Shown here piece by piece: positions 45,961 to 56,002 of a stretch of 64,000 bases of DNA. The stretch spans positions 1-64,000 of the forward strand of contig CAYTNV010000005.1 in assembly GCA_964439395.1 (NCBI GenBank), written 5' to 3'. The stretch comes from JAUUSJ01 sp964439395 (GTDB lineage Bacteria > Bacillota > Clostridia > Lachnospirales > Lachnospiraceae). A program made the position numbers and the translations under genes. Each line of letters begins with the position of its first letter. Within the stretch, counting starts at the first letter, position 1. Below the pieces are notes generated by a model, which worked only from the letters and a program-made list of their open reading frames with translations, was not told the origin of the DNA and did no database searches.

Positions 45961-47658
45961 ATGAAACCAAAGATGTTAAACGGTTCTGAAATTGTAGTAG
46001 AATGTTTAAAAGAGCAAGGAGTTGATACTGTATTTGGATATCCAGGTGGAGCAATTTTAAATATTTATGATGAATTATATAAGCATCAAGGCGAAATTAC
46101 ACATATCCTTACTTCCCACGAGCAGGGAGCTTCCCACGCAGCGGATGGATATGCAAGAGCGACAGGAAAAGTAGGCGTTTGTCTTGCAACTTCTGGTCCT
46201 GGTGCAACGAATCTAGTAACGGGGATTGCTACAGCTCATATGGATTCCATTCCGCTTGTAGCAATCACTGCAAATGTGACAACAGATCTTCTTGGAAAAG
46301 ATAGTTTCCAAGAGGTAGATATTGCAGGTATTACAATGCCTGTCACAAAGCATAGCTATATTGTAAAGGATATAGAGACTTTAGCTCCTACGATCAGAAG
46401 AGCTTTTGAAATTGCACAGACTGGACGACCAGGTCCTGTCCTTATCGATATTACAAAGGATGTGACAGCAGCTAAAACACTTTATATACCACAGACACCA
46501 AATAAAATTATTCCATCCTGCGAATATGTTCGCGAATTAGATATTTTAGAAGCAATCAATGCTATCAAAGAGGCAAAAAAGCCATATGTATTTGTAGGTG
46601 GCGGATGTATCTCTGCCAATGCTTCAGAGGCAGTTTATGAGTTTGTTGAAAAAATTGATGCGCCTGTCGCAGACACGTTAATGGGAAAAGGCGCATTCCC
46701 AGCTGATAATCCTAGATATACAGGTATGGTAGGTATGCACGGAACAAAGATATCTAATATCGGAATTTCCCAATGTGATTTATTAATTGCAGTGGGTGCA
46801 CGTTTTAGCGACCGTGTTACAGGAAGTACGGCTACATTTGCAAGAAATGCAAAAATTATTCATATCGATATCGACCAAGCAGAATTTAATAAAAATGTCA
46901 ACGTAGATGTAAGGATTGCTGGTGATGCCAAGGTTATTCTCACAATGATGAATAAACGTCTGAAACAGCAAGACCATAGTGAGTGGATGGCAAAAATCGC
47001 AGAACTAAAAGAAAAATATCCTCTAAAATATGATAAATCTTTGCCAATTTCAGGTCCTGCTATTATCGAGAAAGTATCTGAAATTACAAACGGAGAGGCA
47101 ATTATTACAACAGAGGTAGGACAGCATCAAATGTGGACTGCACAGTATTATCATTTTAAATATCCAAGAACTTTCCTAAGTTCTGGAGGTCTTGGAACAA
47201 TGGGATATGGACTTGGTGCAGCTATGGGTGCCAAAATGGCATTTCCAGAAAAACCTGTTATTAATTTTGCTGGAGATGGTTGCTTTAGAATGAATTTGAA
47301 TGAAATTGCAACTGCTGCCAGATATCAAATTCCAGTAATTGAAATTGTTATCAATAATCATGTACTTGGCATGGTACGTCAATGGCAAGATTTATTCTAT
47401 GGACAGCGTTACTCTCATACAATTTTAGCTGACGGTGTAGATTTCGTAAAAGTAGCAGAGGGACTTGGCGCACAAGGTGCGACTGTTTATACATTAGAAG
47501 AATTTGAAAAAGCCTTTCGCTATGCGCTTGAACTTAAAAAACCATTTGTTATCGATTGTATCATCGACCAAAATGATAAGGTATGGCCAATGGTAAATCC
47601 AGGCGGAGCGATTGAAGAATGTTTCACAGGAGAAGACCTAGAAAAGAAAAATAAATAA
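45961..47658 (+). CDS. ilvB: Acetolactate synthase large subunit
   Basis: A 565-residue thiamine-diphosphate enzyme that condenses pyruvate in branched-chain amino acid synthesis. The N-domain Glu is in THILTSHEQGASHAADGYA. The FAD-type middle domain and the ThDP motif GDGCFRMNLNEIATAARY follow. No ilvN regulatory subunit follows; a terminator comes directly after. ilvC is also absent nearby. The biosynthetic-type length and the leuB-ilvD context favour an anabolic role. Confidence 0.95.
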   Translation: MKPKMLNGSEIVVECLKEQGVDTVFGYPGGAILNIYDELYKHQGEITHILTSHEQGASHAADGYARATGKVGVCLATSGPGATNLVTGIATAHMDSIPLVAITANVTTDLLGKDSFQEVDIAGITMPVTKHSYIVKDIETLAPTIRRAFEIAQTGRPGPVLIDITKDVTAAKTLYIPQTPNKIIPSCEYVRELDILEAINAIKEAKKPYVFVGGGCISANASEAVYEFVEKIDAPVADTLMGKGAFPADNPRYTGMVGMHGTKISNIGISQCDLLIAVGARFSDRVTGSTATFARNAKIIHIDIDQAEFNKNVNVDVRIAGDAKVILTMMNKRLKQQDHSEWMAKIAELKEKYPLKYDKSLPISGPAIIEKVSEITNGEAIITTEVGQHQMWTAQYYHFKYPRTFLSSGGLGTMGYGLGAAMGAKMAFPEKPVINFAGDGCFRMNLNEIATAARYQIPVIEIVINNHVLGMVRQWQDLFYGQRYSHTILADGVDFVKVAEGLGAQGATVYTLEEFEKAFRYALELKKPFVIDCIIDQNDKVWPMVNPGGAIEECFTGEDLEKKNK

Positions 47659-47686
47659 TAAGACGAATCATAATTGATAAAGATAA

Positions 47687-47752
47687 AAAACTGCCGAGAA
47701 ATAGCATAGGATAAAGAACGAGTTCTTATCTATTTCTTGGCAGTTTTCTTTT
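47687..47752 (+). terminator. Terminator of leuB-ilvD-ilvB
   Basis: AAAACTGCCGAGAAATAG pairs with CTATTTCTTGGCAGTTTT around a loop with its own small stem; T-rich tail. Confidence 0.92.
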
Positions 47753-47904
47753 GAAAATTTTGGAAACAAATGTTTCATTTTTTCATACAATAAAATGAGA
47801 GAAATTATTAGATAGAAATGGACAAAATTTTTTTATATCTTGCATATTTTTTATGAATTTTCTATAAGGTTTGCGAAAAAGACATTATTTTAACGAATTA
47901 ATTC

Positions 47905-47933
47905 TTGACGAACTACTAATTATTCGCTAAAAT
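47905..47933 (+). promoter_or_regulatory. Promoter of serC-serA-asd
   Basis: TTGACG (47905-47910), 17 nt and TAAAAT (47928-47933). About 200 nt of AT-rich leader precede serC; no T-box or other known riboswitch is recognisable. The rest of 47753-47904 shows nothing. Confidence 0.75.
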
Positions 47934-48140
47934 GGTGCTTAACGTAAGAAAATAAGGAAAATCTCATATAAAATTGTACCTTATTTATGAAGGCAAACAA
48001 AGTCTTAAACTTCAAAAACTTAAAAATAATTCATATACAACGTATTATTATCAGATTGCTGTTTATACAGTTTTACTCGTCTTATAATGACGGGAACTTT
48101 TACAACAAATATAGAAGAACCATTTAAGGAGGAAATAAAA

Positions 48141-49223
48141 ATGGGAAGAGTTTATAATTTTTCTGCTGGACCTGCAGTGCTCCCAGAAGAAGTATTAAAA
48201 GAAGCTGCAAATGAAATGTTAGACTATAATGGGACTGGAATGTCTGTTATGGAAATGAGCCATAGATCCAAAGCATTTGAAGAAATTATCAATACAGCAG
48301 AGGCTGATCTTAGAGAGCTTATGAATATTCCAGATAATTATAAGGTATTATTTTTACAGGGCGGAGCTTCTCAGCAATTTGCCATGATCCCTATGAATCT
48401 TATGAAAAATAAAGTTGCGGACTATATCGTAACAGGACAGTGGGCAAAAAAAGCAAGCCAAGAAGCAAAAAAATACGGTAAAGTAAATATTATCGCATCC
48501 TCTGAGGATAAGACATTTAGTTATATCCCAGATTGTTCCGATCTTGGTATTTCTGAGGATGCTGACTATGTGTATATTTGCCATAATAATACAATCTACG
48601 GAACAACATTTAAAGAACTTCCTAATACAAAAGGAAAACTCTTAATCGCAGATATGTCCTCCGATATTTTATCCCAGCCAGTTGATGTTGAAAAATATGG
48701 TATGATTTATTTTGGAGTTCAAAAAAACATCGGACCTGCTGGTGTTGTTATCTGTATCATCAGAGAAGATTTAATCACAGAAGATGTTTTACCAGGAACA
48801 CCAACAATGCTTACTTATAAAACACATGCAGATGCCAAATCCTTATACAATACACCACCTGCATACGGTATCTATATTTGCGGTAAAGTATTCAAATGGT
48901 TAAAGAACCTTGGTGGATTAGAGGTTATGCAAAAAATGAATGAGGAAAAAGCTTCCATCCTCTATGATTTCTTAGACCAAAGCAAGATGTTTAAGGGAAC
49001 AGTAAGAAAAGAAGACAGATCCTTAATGAACGTTCCTTTCGTGACAGGCGACAAAGACTTAGACGCTAAGTTTGTTGCTGCTGCCAAAGAGGCAGGATTT
49101 GAGAACCTAAAGGGGCATAGAAGTGTCGGCGGTATGAGAGCAAGTATTTATAATGCTATGCCAAGAGAGGGCGTTGTAAAATTAGTCGAGTTTATGAAAA
49201 AATTCGAGGAAGAAAACGCATAG
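48141..49223 (+). CDS. serC: Phosphoserine aminotransferase
   Basis: A 360-residue PLP enzyme that makes phosphoserine from 3-phosphohydroxypyruvate. It begins VYNFSAGPAVLPEEVL, the family opening. LQGGASQQFAMIPMN binds PLP phosphate, and IYFGVQKNIGPAGV holds the PLP lysine. HRSVGGMRASIYNAMP closes the site. The frame extends to 48087, but AAGGAGG and the family start support 48141. Confidence 0.97.
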   Translation: MGRVYNFSAGPAVLPEEVLKEAANEMLDYNGTGMSVMEMSHRSKAFEEIINTAEADLRELMNIPDNYKVLFLQGGASQQFAMIPMNLMKNKVADYIVTGQWAKKASQEAKKYGKVNIIASSEDKTFSYIPDCSDLGISEDADYVYICHNNTIYGTTFKELPNTKGKLLIADMSSDILSQPVDVEKYGMIYFGVQKNIGPAGVVICIIREDLITEDVLPGTPTMLTYKTHADAKSLYNTPPAYGIYICGKVFKWLKNLGGLEVMQKMNEEKASILYDFLDQSKMFKGTVRKEDRSLMNVPFVTGDKDLDAKFVAAAKEAGFENLKGHRSVGGMRASIYNAMPREGVVKLVEFMKKFEEENA

Positions 49224-49269
49224 GGAAACGATAGAATAGAAAAACTAGAAGTGAAGGAGTTTTATCATC

Positions 49270-50433
49270 ATGTTTAAATATAATTGTTTAAATCCAATTT
49301 CTGACTGTGGGCTTGACCGTTTCACAGATATATATGAAAAGACAGATAATATTGCAGAGGCAGATGCCGTTTTAGTGCGCAGTGCATCTATGCATGAGAT
49401 GGAAATCTCTCCATCTATAAAGGCAGTTGCTAGAGCAGGAGCAGGTGTTAATAATATTCCTCTTGATGCTATGGCAGAAAAAGGTATTGTTGTATTTAAC
49501 ACACCTGGGGCTAATGCAAACGGTGTAAAAGAGCTTGTAGTAGCTGGTATGTTACTTGCTTCTCGTGATATCATCGGTGGTATCAACTGGGTGAAAGAAC
49601 ATGCAAGTAGCGAGACAATCGGAAAGGATGTAGAAAAAGCAAAAAAAGCTTTCGCTGGAAATGAGTTGAAAGGGAAAAAACTTGGCGTCATTGGTCTTGG
49701 AGCCATTGGTGTTTTGGTTGCCAATGTTGGCATTCGTCTTAAAATGGATGTTTACGGCTACGATCCATATTTATCCGTAGATGCTGCATGGAATCTTTCT
49801 AGAAGTGTTAAGCATGTGACATCAGCAGAAGAAATTTATGAAAACTGTGATTTCATCAGTGTTCATGTACCTGCACTTGATTCCACAAAAGGAATGATCA
49901 ATAAAGGCTCTATCGCAATGATGAAAGATGGAGTAAAAATCATGAATTTTGCAAGAGACGTACTTGTAAATGATGATGATATGTTAGAAGCATTAGAAAG
50001 TGGAAAAGTAGCAAAATATGTGACAGATTTCCCTGATACAAAAATTTTAAAAGCTAAAAATGTAATTGCAATTCCACATCTTGGAGCATCCACAGAGGAA
50101 TCTGAAGACAATTGTGCAATTATGGCAGTAGATGAGTTAAAAGATTACTTAGAAAATGGAAATATTAAGCATTCCGTAAATTATCCAGATTGTGATATGG
50201 GAGCAGCAAATTCCGTAGCTCGTATTGCAATTCATCATAGAAATATCCCTAATATGCTTGGACAGCTCACTTCCTTTATGGCAAAAGAGGATATCAATAT
50301 CCCTAATTTGACAAATAAATCAAAAGGTAAGTTTGCATATACATTAATGGATGCAGATTCTGTTCCTTCTAAGCAAGTTTTAGAGGAACTTCGCGCAATC
50401 AATGGAGTTTTAAGAGTTCGCGTGATTAAATAG
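49270..50433 (+). CDS. serA: D-3-phosphoglycerate dehydrogenase
   Basis: A 387-residue NAD enzyme for the first step of serine synthesis. The NAD fold carries GVIGLGAIGVLVANVG. The catalytic Arg/Glu/His lie in ARAGAGVNNI, later TKGMI / MNFARD and PHLGASTEESEDN. A C-terminal ACT domain (about 315-387) would sense serine. It lies 46 bp after serC. serB is absent. Confidence 0.95.
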   Translation: MFKYNCLNPISDCGLDRFTDIYEKTDNIAEADAVLVRSASMHEMEISPSIKAVARAGAGVNNIPLDAMAEKGIVVFNTPGANANGVKELVVAGMLLASRDIIGGINWVKEHASSETIGKDVEKAKKAFAGNELKGKKLGVIGLGAIGVLVANVGIRLKMDVYGYDPYLSVDAAWNLSRSVKHVTSAEEIYENCDFISVHVPALDSTKGMINKGSIAMMKDGVKIMNFARDVLVNDDDMLEALESGKVAKYVTDFPDTKILKAKNVIAIPHLGASTEESEDNCAIMAVDELKDYLENGNIKHSVNYPDCDMGAANSVARIAIHHRNIPNMLGQLTSFMAKEDINIPNLTNKSKGKFAYTLMDADSVPSKQVLEELRAINGVLRVRVIK

Positions 50434-50455
50434 AAAGAAAAAGAGGTAATAAAAA

Positions 50456-51541
50456 ATGAGTGATAAATTAAAAGTAGGTATTTTAGGTGGAACTGGTATG
50501 GTAGGCCAGCGTTTCATCGCATTACTTGAGAATCATCCTTGGTTTGAAGTCGTTACAATTGCTGCAAGCCCTCGTTCCGCTGGAAAAACATACGAGGAAG
50601 CAGTCGGAGGACGCTGGAAGATGGACACTCCAATGCCAGAAGCAGTAAAAGATATCGTTGTACTTAATGTAAATGAAGTGGAGAAAGTAGCATCTACTGT
50701 TGATTTTGTATTTAGTGCAGTAGATATGACAAAAGAAGAAATCAGAGCAATCGAAGATGCATACGCAAAGACAGAGACACCAGTTGTGTCAAATAATAGC
50801 GCACATCGCTGGACAAAGGATGTTCCTATGGTAGTTCCAGAAATCAACCCACAGCATTTTGCTATTATTGAGGAACAAAAGAAACGCCTTGGAACAAAGA
50901 AAGGATTCGTAGCTGTAAAGCCAAACTGTTCTATCCAAAGCTATGCACCAGCACTCTATGCTTTAATGGAGTTTGAGCCAACAGAAGTTGTTGCTACAAC
51001 ATATCAGGCAATTTCTGGAGCTGGAAAGACATTCAAGGATTGGCCAGAGATGGTGGGAAATATCATTCCTTATATTGGTGGCGAAGAAGAAAAAAGCGAG
51101 CAAGAGCCACTTAGACTTTTTGGTGAAATCAAAGACGGTGAGATTGTAAAAGCACAGTCTCCAAAAATTACAACTCAATGTGTTCGTGTACCAGTATTAA
51201 ACGGTCATACTGCTGCTGTTTTTGTAAATTTTGCTAAAAAACCAACAAAAGAGCAGATTATTGAGCGTTGGGTAAACTTTAAGGGACTTCCACAGGAATT
51301 GGAACTTCCAAGTGCTCCAAAGCAGTTCATTCAGTACTTAGAGGAAGATAATCGTCCACAGGTAACAGCAGATGTTGATTACGAAAATGGAATGGGTGTA
51401 TCTATGGGACGCCTCAGAGAGGATTCTATTTACGATTATAAATTTATCGGATTATCTCACAATACAGTACGTGGTGCAGCAGGAGGCGCAATTCTTTGTG
51501 CGGAACTTTTAAAAGCACAAGGATATATTGAAAAGAAATAA
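50456..51541 (+). CDS. asd: Aspartate-semialdehyde dehydrogenase
   Basis: A 361-residue enzyme of the archaeal/fungal type, reducing aspartyl phosphate for lysine, threonine and methionine synthesis. GGTGMVGQRFI binds NADP. KPNCSIQSY carries the catalytic Cys, and GHTAAVFV the His region. It shares the serC transcript, 22 bp downstream of serA, and is followed by a terminator. Confidence 0.95.
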   Translation: MSDKLKVGILGGTGMVGQRFIALLENHPWFEVVTIAASPRSAGKTYEEAVGGRWKMDTPMPEAVKDIVVLNVNEVEKVASTVDFVFSAVDMTKEEIRAIEDAYAKTETPVVSNNSAHRWTKDVPMVVPEINPQHFAIIEEQKKRLGTKKGFVAVKPNCSIQSYAPALYALMEFEPTEVVATTYQAISGAGKTFKDWPEMVGNIIPYIGGEEEKSEQEPLRLFGEIKDGEIVKAQSPKITTQCVRVPVLNGHTAAVFVNFAKKPTKEQIIERWVNFKGLPQELELPSAPKQFIQYLEEDNRPQVTADVDYENGMGVSMGRLREDSIYDYKFIGLSHNTVRGAAGGAILCAELLKAQGYIEKK

Positions 51542-51594
51542 TTTGAGATTAATAAATTTTTTTCGTTTTTAATCATATAGAACGAAAAAATAGC

Positions 51595-51654
51595 AAAAAG
51601 AAGCTTAGAAAAACCTTCTAAATTTTGAAACAGGTTATACTAGGCTTCTTTTTT
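51595..51654 (+). terminator. Terminator of serC-serA-asd
   Basis: AAAAAGAAGCTTAG pairs with CTAGGCTTCTTTTT (one G-U pair). An AT-rich hairpin at 51558-51590 with a T-run on the other strand lies just before. Confidence 0.9.
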
Positions 51655-51692
51655 ATCATATATATAAATAAAAAGGAAAAAGAGGGAGAAAA

Positions 51693-51728
51693 ATGAGTAT
51701 TTACAAATATACTTGCTCTTCCATATAA
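51693..51728 (+). CDS. Possible 11-residue leader peptide
   Basis: GAGGGAG is followed by an ATG and 11 codons (MSIYKYTCSSI) before TAA, 46 bp upstream of the DUF1015 gene. Real translation is uncertain; there is no codon bias pointing to an attenuator. Confidence 0.25.
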   Translation: MSIYKYTCSSI

Positions 51729-51774
51729 AAAGAAGTAAAATAAAGCATATGATATATTTACAGGAGGTTAAAAG

Positions 51775-53016
51775 ATGGCAACAATCAAACCATTTCCTTG
51801 TATCCGTCCGACAAAGGAATTAGCAAGCCGCGTGGCAGCACTTCCATATGACGTGTACAATCGACAAGAAGCGAAAGAGATAGCAAAATTAGATGAGCTT
51901 TCTTTTTTAAATATCGACAGAGCTGAGACACAGTTTGATGATTCTGTCAGTACATATGATGATAGAGTGTACGAAAAGGCAAAAGAATTATTAAATAAAA
52001 GAATGCAAGATGGGGTATATATAAAGGAAGAAATTCCTTGCTATTATATATATGAGCTTATTATGGATGGAAGAAGTCAGACAGGAATTGTTGCCTGTGC
52101 TTCTATCGATGATTATGTAAATGGAGTTATAAAAAAACATGAAAATACGAGAGAAGAAAAAGAATTAGATCGTATTCGTCATGTAGATACTTGCAATGCA
52201 CAGACGGGACCAATCTTTCTTGCTTATCGCTCCATCGAGGCAATTAATCATGTAGTAAATACAAAAAAAACAGAGAAACCTTTATACCATTTTGTAGCAG
52301 ATGACGGAATCGAACATAATGTTTGGATAATCGATAATACGGACCAGATTTCTGTTATAAAAGAAAGTTTTGCAAATACAGACCAAATTTATATTGCAGA
52401 TGGTCACCATAGAGCAGCGTCTGCTGTAAAAGTAGGCTTAAAAAGAAGAAACGAAAATCCAGGATATACGGACAAGGAAGAATTTAATTATTTCTTATCT
52501 GTCTTATTCCCAGATGATCAGCTCCTTATTATGCCATATAACCGCGTAGTTAAAGATTTAAATGGATATAGTAAAGAGGCATTTCTAGAAAAGATAAGTG
52601 AAAAATTTGATGTCAAGGAAGTTGGCTCTACTCCTTACGAGCCAGAAGAGAAGGGATGTTTTGGTCTATATCTTGATTATACTTGGTATAAATTAATAGC
52701 TAAAAATGAAATTTTATCAAATGACCCAGTTTTAGGTCTTGACGTATCAATTTTACAAAAGGAACTTTTAGCTCCAGTTTTAGGAATCGGGGATCCAAGA
52801 GTAGATACTCGAATTGATTTTGTCGGTGGAATCAGAGGGTTAAAAGAATTAGAAAAAAGAGCAACAACAGATATGCAGCTTGCTTTTTCTATGTATCCAA
52901 CATCTATTAAAGAACTCTTTGACGTAGCAGATGCGGGCAAGCTTATGCCTCCAAAATCTACTTGGTTTGAGCCAAAACTTAGAAGCGGTATTTTCATTCA
53001 CTCATTAGAAAATTAA
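51775..53016 (+). CDS. DUF1015 family protein with DGHHR motif
   Basis: A 413-residue protein of a family often next to serA and serC in clostridia. It begins IKPFPCIRPTKELASRVAALPYDVYNRQEA, the family opening. YIADGHHRAAS (Asp209-Arg213) matches the DGHHR motif of the ParB/SerK/SbnI superfamily, in which some members are serine kinases. That function is only an inference here. It is cytoplasmic, and AGGAGG precedes the ATG. A terminator separates it from asd. Confidence 0.85.
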   Translation: MATIKPFPCIRPTKELASRVAALPYDVYNRQEAKEIAKLDELSFLNIDRAETQFDDSVSTYDDRVYEKAKELLNKRMQDGVYIKEEIPCYYIYELIMDGRSQTGIVACASIDDYVNGVIKKHENTREEKELDRIRHVDTCNAQTGPIFLAYRSIEAINHVVNTKKTEKPLYHFVADDGIEHNVWIIDNTDQISVIKESFANTDQIYIADGHHRAASAVKVGLKRRNENPGYTDKEEFNYFLSVLFPDDQLLIMPYNRVVKDLNGYSKEAFLEKISEKFDVKEVGSTPYEPEEKGCFGLYLDYTWYKLIAKNEILSNDPVLGLDVSILQKELLAPVLGIGDPRVDTRIDFVGGIRGLKELEKRATTDMQLAFSMYPTSIKELFDVADAGKLMPPKSTWFEPKLRSGIFIHSLEN

Positions 53017-53018
53017 AA

Positions 53019-53069
53019 AATACAGCATCTATTTTTATCTGTTGCTGATGATATAGATGCTGTATTTTT
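53019..53069 (+). terminator. Terminator of DUF1015 gene
   Basis: AATACAGCATCTAT pairs with ATAGATGCTGTATT, then TTT. Confidence 0.92.
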
Positions 53070-53154
53070 ATACAAACTTATTTTGAAAATCAAAGTTTTT
53101 TTAGTTAAAATAATAGAATATTATACAAAAAATATATCTAAAGAAAAGCAATGC

Positions 53155-53183
53155 TTGTCAAAACTATAGATAAATGATACAAT
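53155..53183 (+). promoter_or_regulatory. Promoter of glgB
   Basis: TTGTCA (53155-53160), 17 nt and TACAAT (53178-53183). A leader of about 150 nt follows, with a TTATCG/CGATAA stem and an AT-rich hairpin. Confidence 0.75.
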
Positions 53184-53337
53184 AATTTATAATACTAATA
53201 GTAATACTGTCTGATTGTCAAACTAGTTTATCGACATACTTCAAGAAATCGATAAAAAATAAAATTATATTTTTTATTTTTGGGGTCTATTTTGGATATT
53301 ACTATAGATGATGAGGCAAAAAAGGGAGGACGACAAG

Positions 53338-55584
53338 ATGGATAAGACAATTGGTGCTTGGATCAATCAAGAAGAAGTTTATGGGTTAACAAATTTTATG
53401 CACGATAACCCACATCGTTTACTCGGACCACAGATTGTGGACGGATATTTAAATATCAATGTATATTACCCAGATGCAGCGAATATAAATATCATTAACG
53501 ATAAAACAGGCAAAGTATTTCCTATGACAAATATATTTGCTCCTGGATTCTTTACTTTAGAGACAAAACTTAAGAGAAAATTTTCCTATACAGTAGAGGC
53601 AATTTTTGAGGATGGCAATACATTTTCTTATAAAGATCCATATGCTTTTGAACCATATATGAAGGCAGACGAAATTTTAAAATTCCAAGAGGGAATTCAC
53701 TATACAATTTACGAAAAGCTTGGAGCTCATAAAATTACACTTGGTGGTGTAGAGGGAGTCTGCTTTGCAGTGTGGGCTCCAAATGCAACAAGAGTTAGCG
53801 TTGTTGGTACTTTTAATAACTGGGATGGAAGACGTCATATGATGCGTAGACTTCCAGATTCTGGAGTATTTGAAATATTCATTCCTGGTATAGCTGTCGG
53901 AGAGTTATATAAGTTTGAAATTCGTGCTCAAAACGGAGATGTATTTTTAAAGACAGACCCATATGGAAATTACTGTGAGCTTCGTCCAAATACCGCCTCC
54001 ATTATTACAAATATCAGCGATTATGAATGGCATGACCAAAAATGGATGAAAGAGAGAAAGAAAACAGATTCTGCACATCGTCCAATGGCAATTTATGAAG
54101 TACATCTTGGCGGTTGGAAAAAACCAAGTGATGGAAGAGAGTTTTATAATTATAGAGAGATTGCACCGATGCTTGCAGAATACGTATTAGATATGGGATA
54201 TACACATATCGAACTTATGCCTGTTACAGAGTATCCATTCGACCCATCTTGGGGATATCAAGTAAGCTGTTATTATGCCCCAACTTCCAGATACGGTGAA
54301 CCAAAAGATTTTATGTATTTTATGGATTATATGCATCAAAAAGGTATTTCTGTTATTATGGATTGGGTACCAGCACATTTTCCAAAAGATGCGACTGGAC
54401 TTGGACGTTTTGACGGAACTGCTCTTTACGAGCATTTAGACCCACGACAGGGAGAGCATCCTGACTGGGGAACTTATATTTATAATTATGGAAGACCAGA
54501 GGTTAAGAATTTCTTAATTGCAAATGCGCTCTTTTGGATTCATAAATACCATATTGACGGAATTCGTATGGACGCTGTTGCTTCTATGCTTTATCTCGAC
54601 TACGGTAGAGAAGATGGTCAGTGGGTTGCGAATGAGTACGGCGGACATGAGAATTTAGAGGCGCTTGAGTTTTTAAAACACTTAAATTCTATTGTAAAAG
54701 GCGAGAAAACTGGCGCAATTATGATTGCAGAGGAATCCACAGCTTGGCCATATTTAACTCATAATTTAGAGAATGACGGTGTTGGATTTGATTATAAATG
54801 GAATATGGGTTGGATGAATGACTTCCTTGACTATATGAAGACCGATCCACTCTTTAGAAAAGGACATCACGGGGAATTAACTTTCAGTATGATGTACGCA
54901 TATAGCGAACAATATGTTCTAGTATTATCTCATGATGAGGTAGTTCATATGAAAGGTTCTATGATTGGAAAAATGCCTGGAGACTATGATAGTAAGTTTG
55001 ATAGTTTAAGAGTTGCATACGGCTTTATGCAATCCCATCCAGGAAAGAAACTTCTCTTCATGGGTCAAGAATTTGCTCAGTTCTCTGAGTTTAATGAGGC
55101 AAAAGAGCTTGACTGGAATTTAACAGAAGAATTTGAAAAACATCAGCAAATGCAATCTTATGTAAGAGATTTAAATAAGCTTTATCAGAGTGAACCAGCT
55201 TTTTATGCACTTGATGTAGAACCAGAGGGATTTGAGTGGATAAGTTGTGACAATGCGGATGAGAGTATTGTAAGTATGATTCGTAAGACGAAAAATCCTG
55301 ATGAGACATTACTTATTGTCTGCAACTTTACACCAGTTATTCGAGATAATTATAAAGTTGGAGTTCCTTTTGCGGGAACTTATAAAGAAATATTAAACAG
55401 TGACGCTGAAAAATACGGTGGAAAAGGATATATTAATAAGAGAGCAAAACGCTCCAAAAAAGAGGAATGCGATGGAAGAGAGAATTCTATTAAGGTTACT
55501 ATCCCTCCTCTTGGAATCTCTATTTATAAGTGCAAACCTTCAAAGACAAAAAAAACAACAAGGACAAAAAAAGAGAAAAAATAA
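53338..55584 (+). CDS. glgB: 1,4-alpha-glucan branching enzyme
   Basis: A 748-residue GH13 enzyme that adds alpha-1,6 branches to glycogen. A CBM48 module lies in the first 230 residues (FAVWAPNATRVSVVGTFNNWDGR). The catalytic regions are complete: DWVPAHFP, GIRMDAVASML (nucleophile Asp), IMIAEES (acid Glu) and LSHDEVVH (Asp). An all-beta C-terminal domain and a Lys/Thr-rich tail follow. The start at 53338 follows GGGAGGA. No other glg gene lies nearby. Confidence 0.96.
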   Translation: MDKTIGAWINQEEVYGLTNFMHDNPHRLLGPQIVDGYLNINVYYPDAANINIINDKTGKVFPMTNIFAPGFFTLETKLKRKFSYTVEAIFEDGNTFSYKDPYAFEPYMKADEILKFQEGIHYTIYEKLGAHKITLGGVEGVCFAVWAPNATRVSVVGTFNNWDGRRHMMRRLPDSGVFEIFIPGIAVGELYKFEIRAQNGDVFLKTDPYGNYCELRPNTASIITNISDYEWHDQKWMKERKKTDSAHRPMAIYEVHLGGWKKPSDGREFYNYREIAPMLAEYVLDMGYTHIELMPVTEYPFDPSWGYQVSCYYAPTSRYGEPKDFMYFMDYMHQKGISVIMDWVPAHFPKDATGLGRFDGTALYEHLDPRQGEHPDWGTYIYNYGRPEVKNFLIANALFWIHKYHIDGIRMDAVASMLYLDYGREDGQWVANEYGGHENLEALEFLKHLNSIVKGEKTGAIMIAEESTAWPYLTHNLENDGVGFDYKWNMGWMNDFLDYMKTDPLFRKGHHGELTFSMMYAYSEQYVLVLSHDEVVHMKGSMIGKMPGDYDSKFDSLRVAYGFMQSHPGKKLLFMGQEFAQFSEFNEAKELDWNLTEEFEKHQQMQSYVRDLNKLYQSEPAFYALDVEPEGFEWISCDNADESIVSMIRKTKNPDETLLIVCNFTPVIRDNYKVGVPFAGTYKEILNSDAEKYGGKGYINKRAKRSKKEECDGRENSIKVTIPPLGISIYKCKPSKTKKTTRTKKEKK

Positions 55585-55669
55585 TAGAAACAGGTTGTTT
55601 TGACTAAATTAAACAAATAGCCAAGTAAATATTAAAATTCATCTAATAATTCATCTAATAATATCTGAT

Positions 55670-55720
55670 AAAAAGAAGCGGTATTTAAGCAATAAAAGCT
55701 TAATATATTGCTTCTTTTTT
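55670..55720 (+). terminator. Terminator of glgB
   Basis: AAGAAGC pairs with GCTTCTT, with an inner TTAAGC/AGCTTAA stem, then a T-run. A 12-bp unit (ATTCATCTAATA) is tandemly repeated just upstream at 55637-55660. The gap to 56002 is AT-rich, with a TTGAGA-18-TATTAT promoter near 55890-55920. Confidence 0.85.
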
Positions 55721-56002
55721 GTTATCACAGCGTATAAAAAATGTATAAATATCCTTTGAAGTGTGATAAAGCAAATTAATGAATATTATGTAGCAATTAT
55801 TTACCTATGCAGAAGAAAGATAGTAAAATATTATAAAAATTTTTCCATATTATTAAAAAATAATAAAAAAAATACATTTTTTTAGATTTGACGGTTGAGA
55901 TTTAGGGAGTATTTGTGTTATTATAATACAAGTGGAGTATCTGTACTATAAATTTAATATAATGTATAATTTTAGTAGAGTAATAATTAAAGGAGGATAT
56001 AT

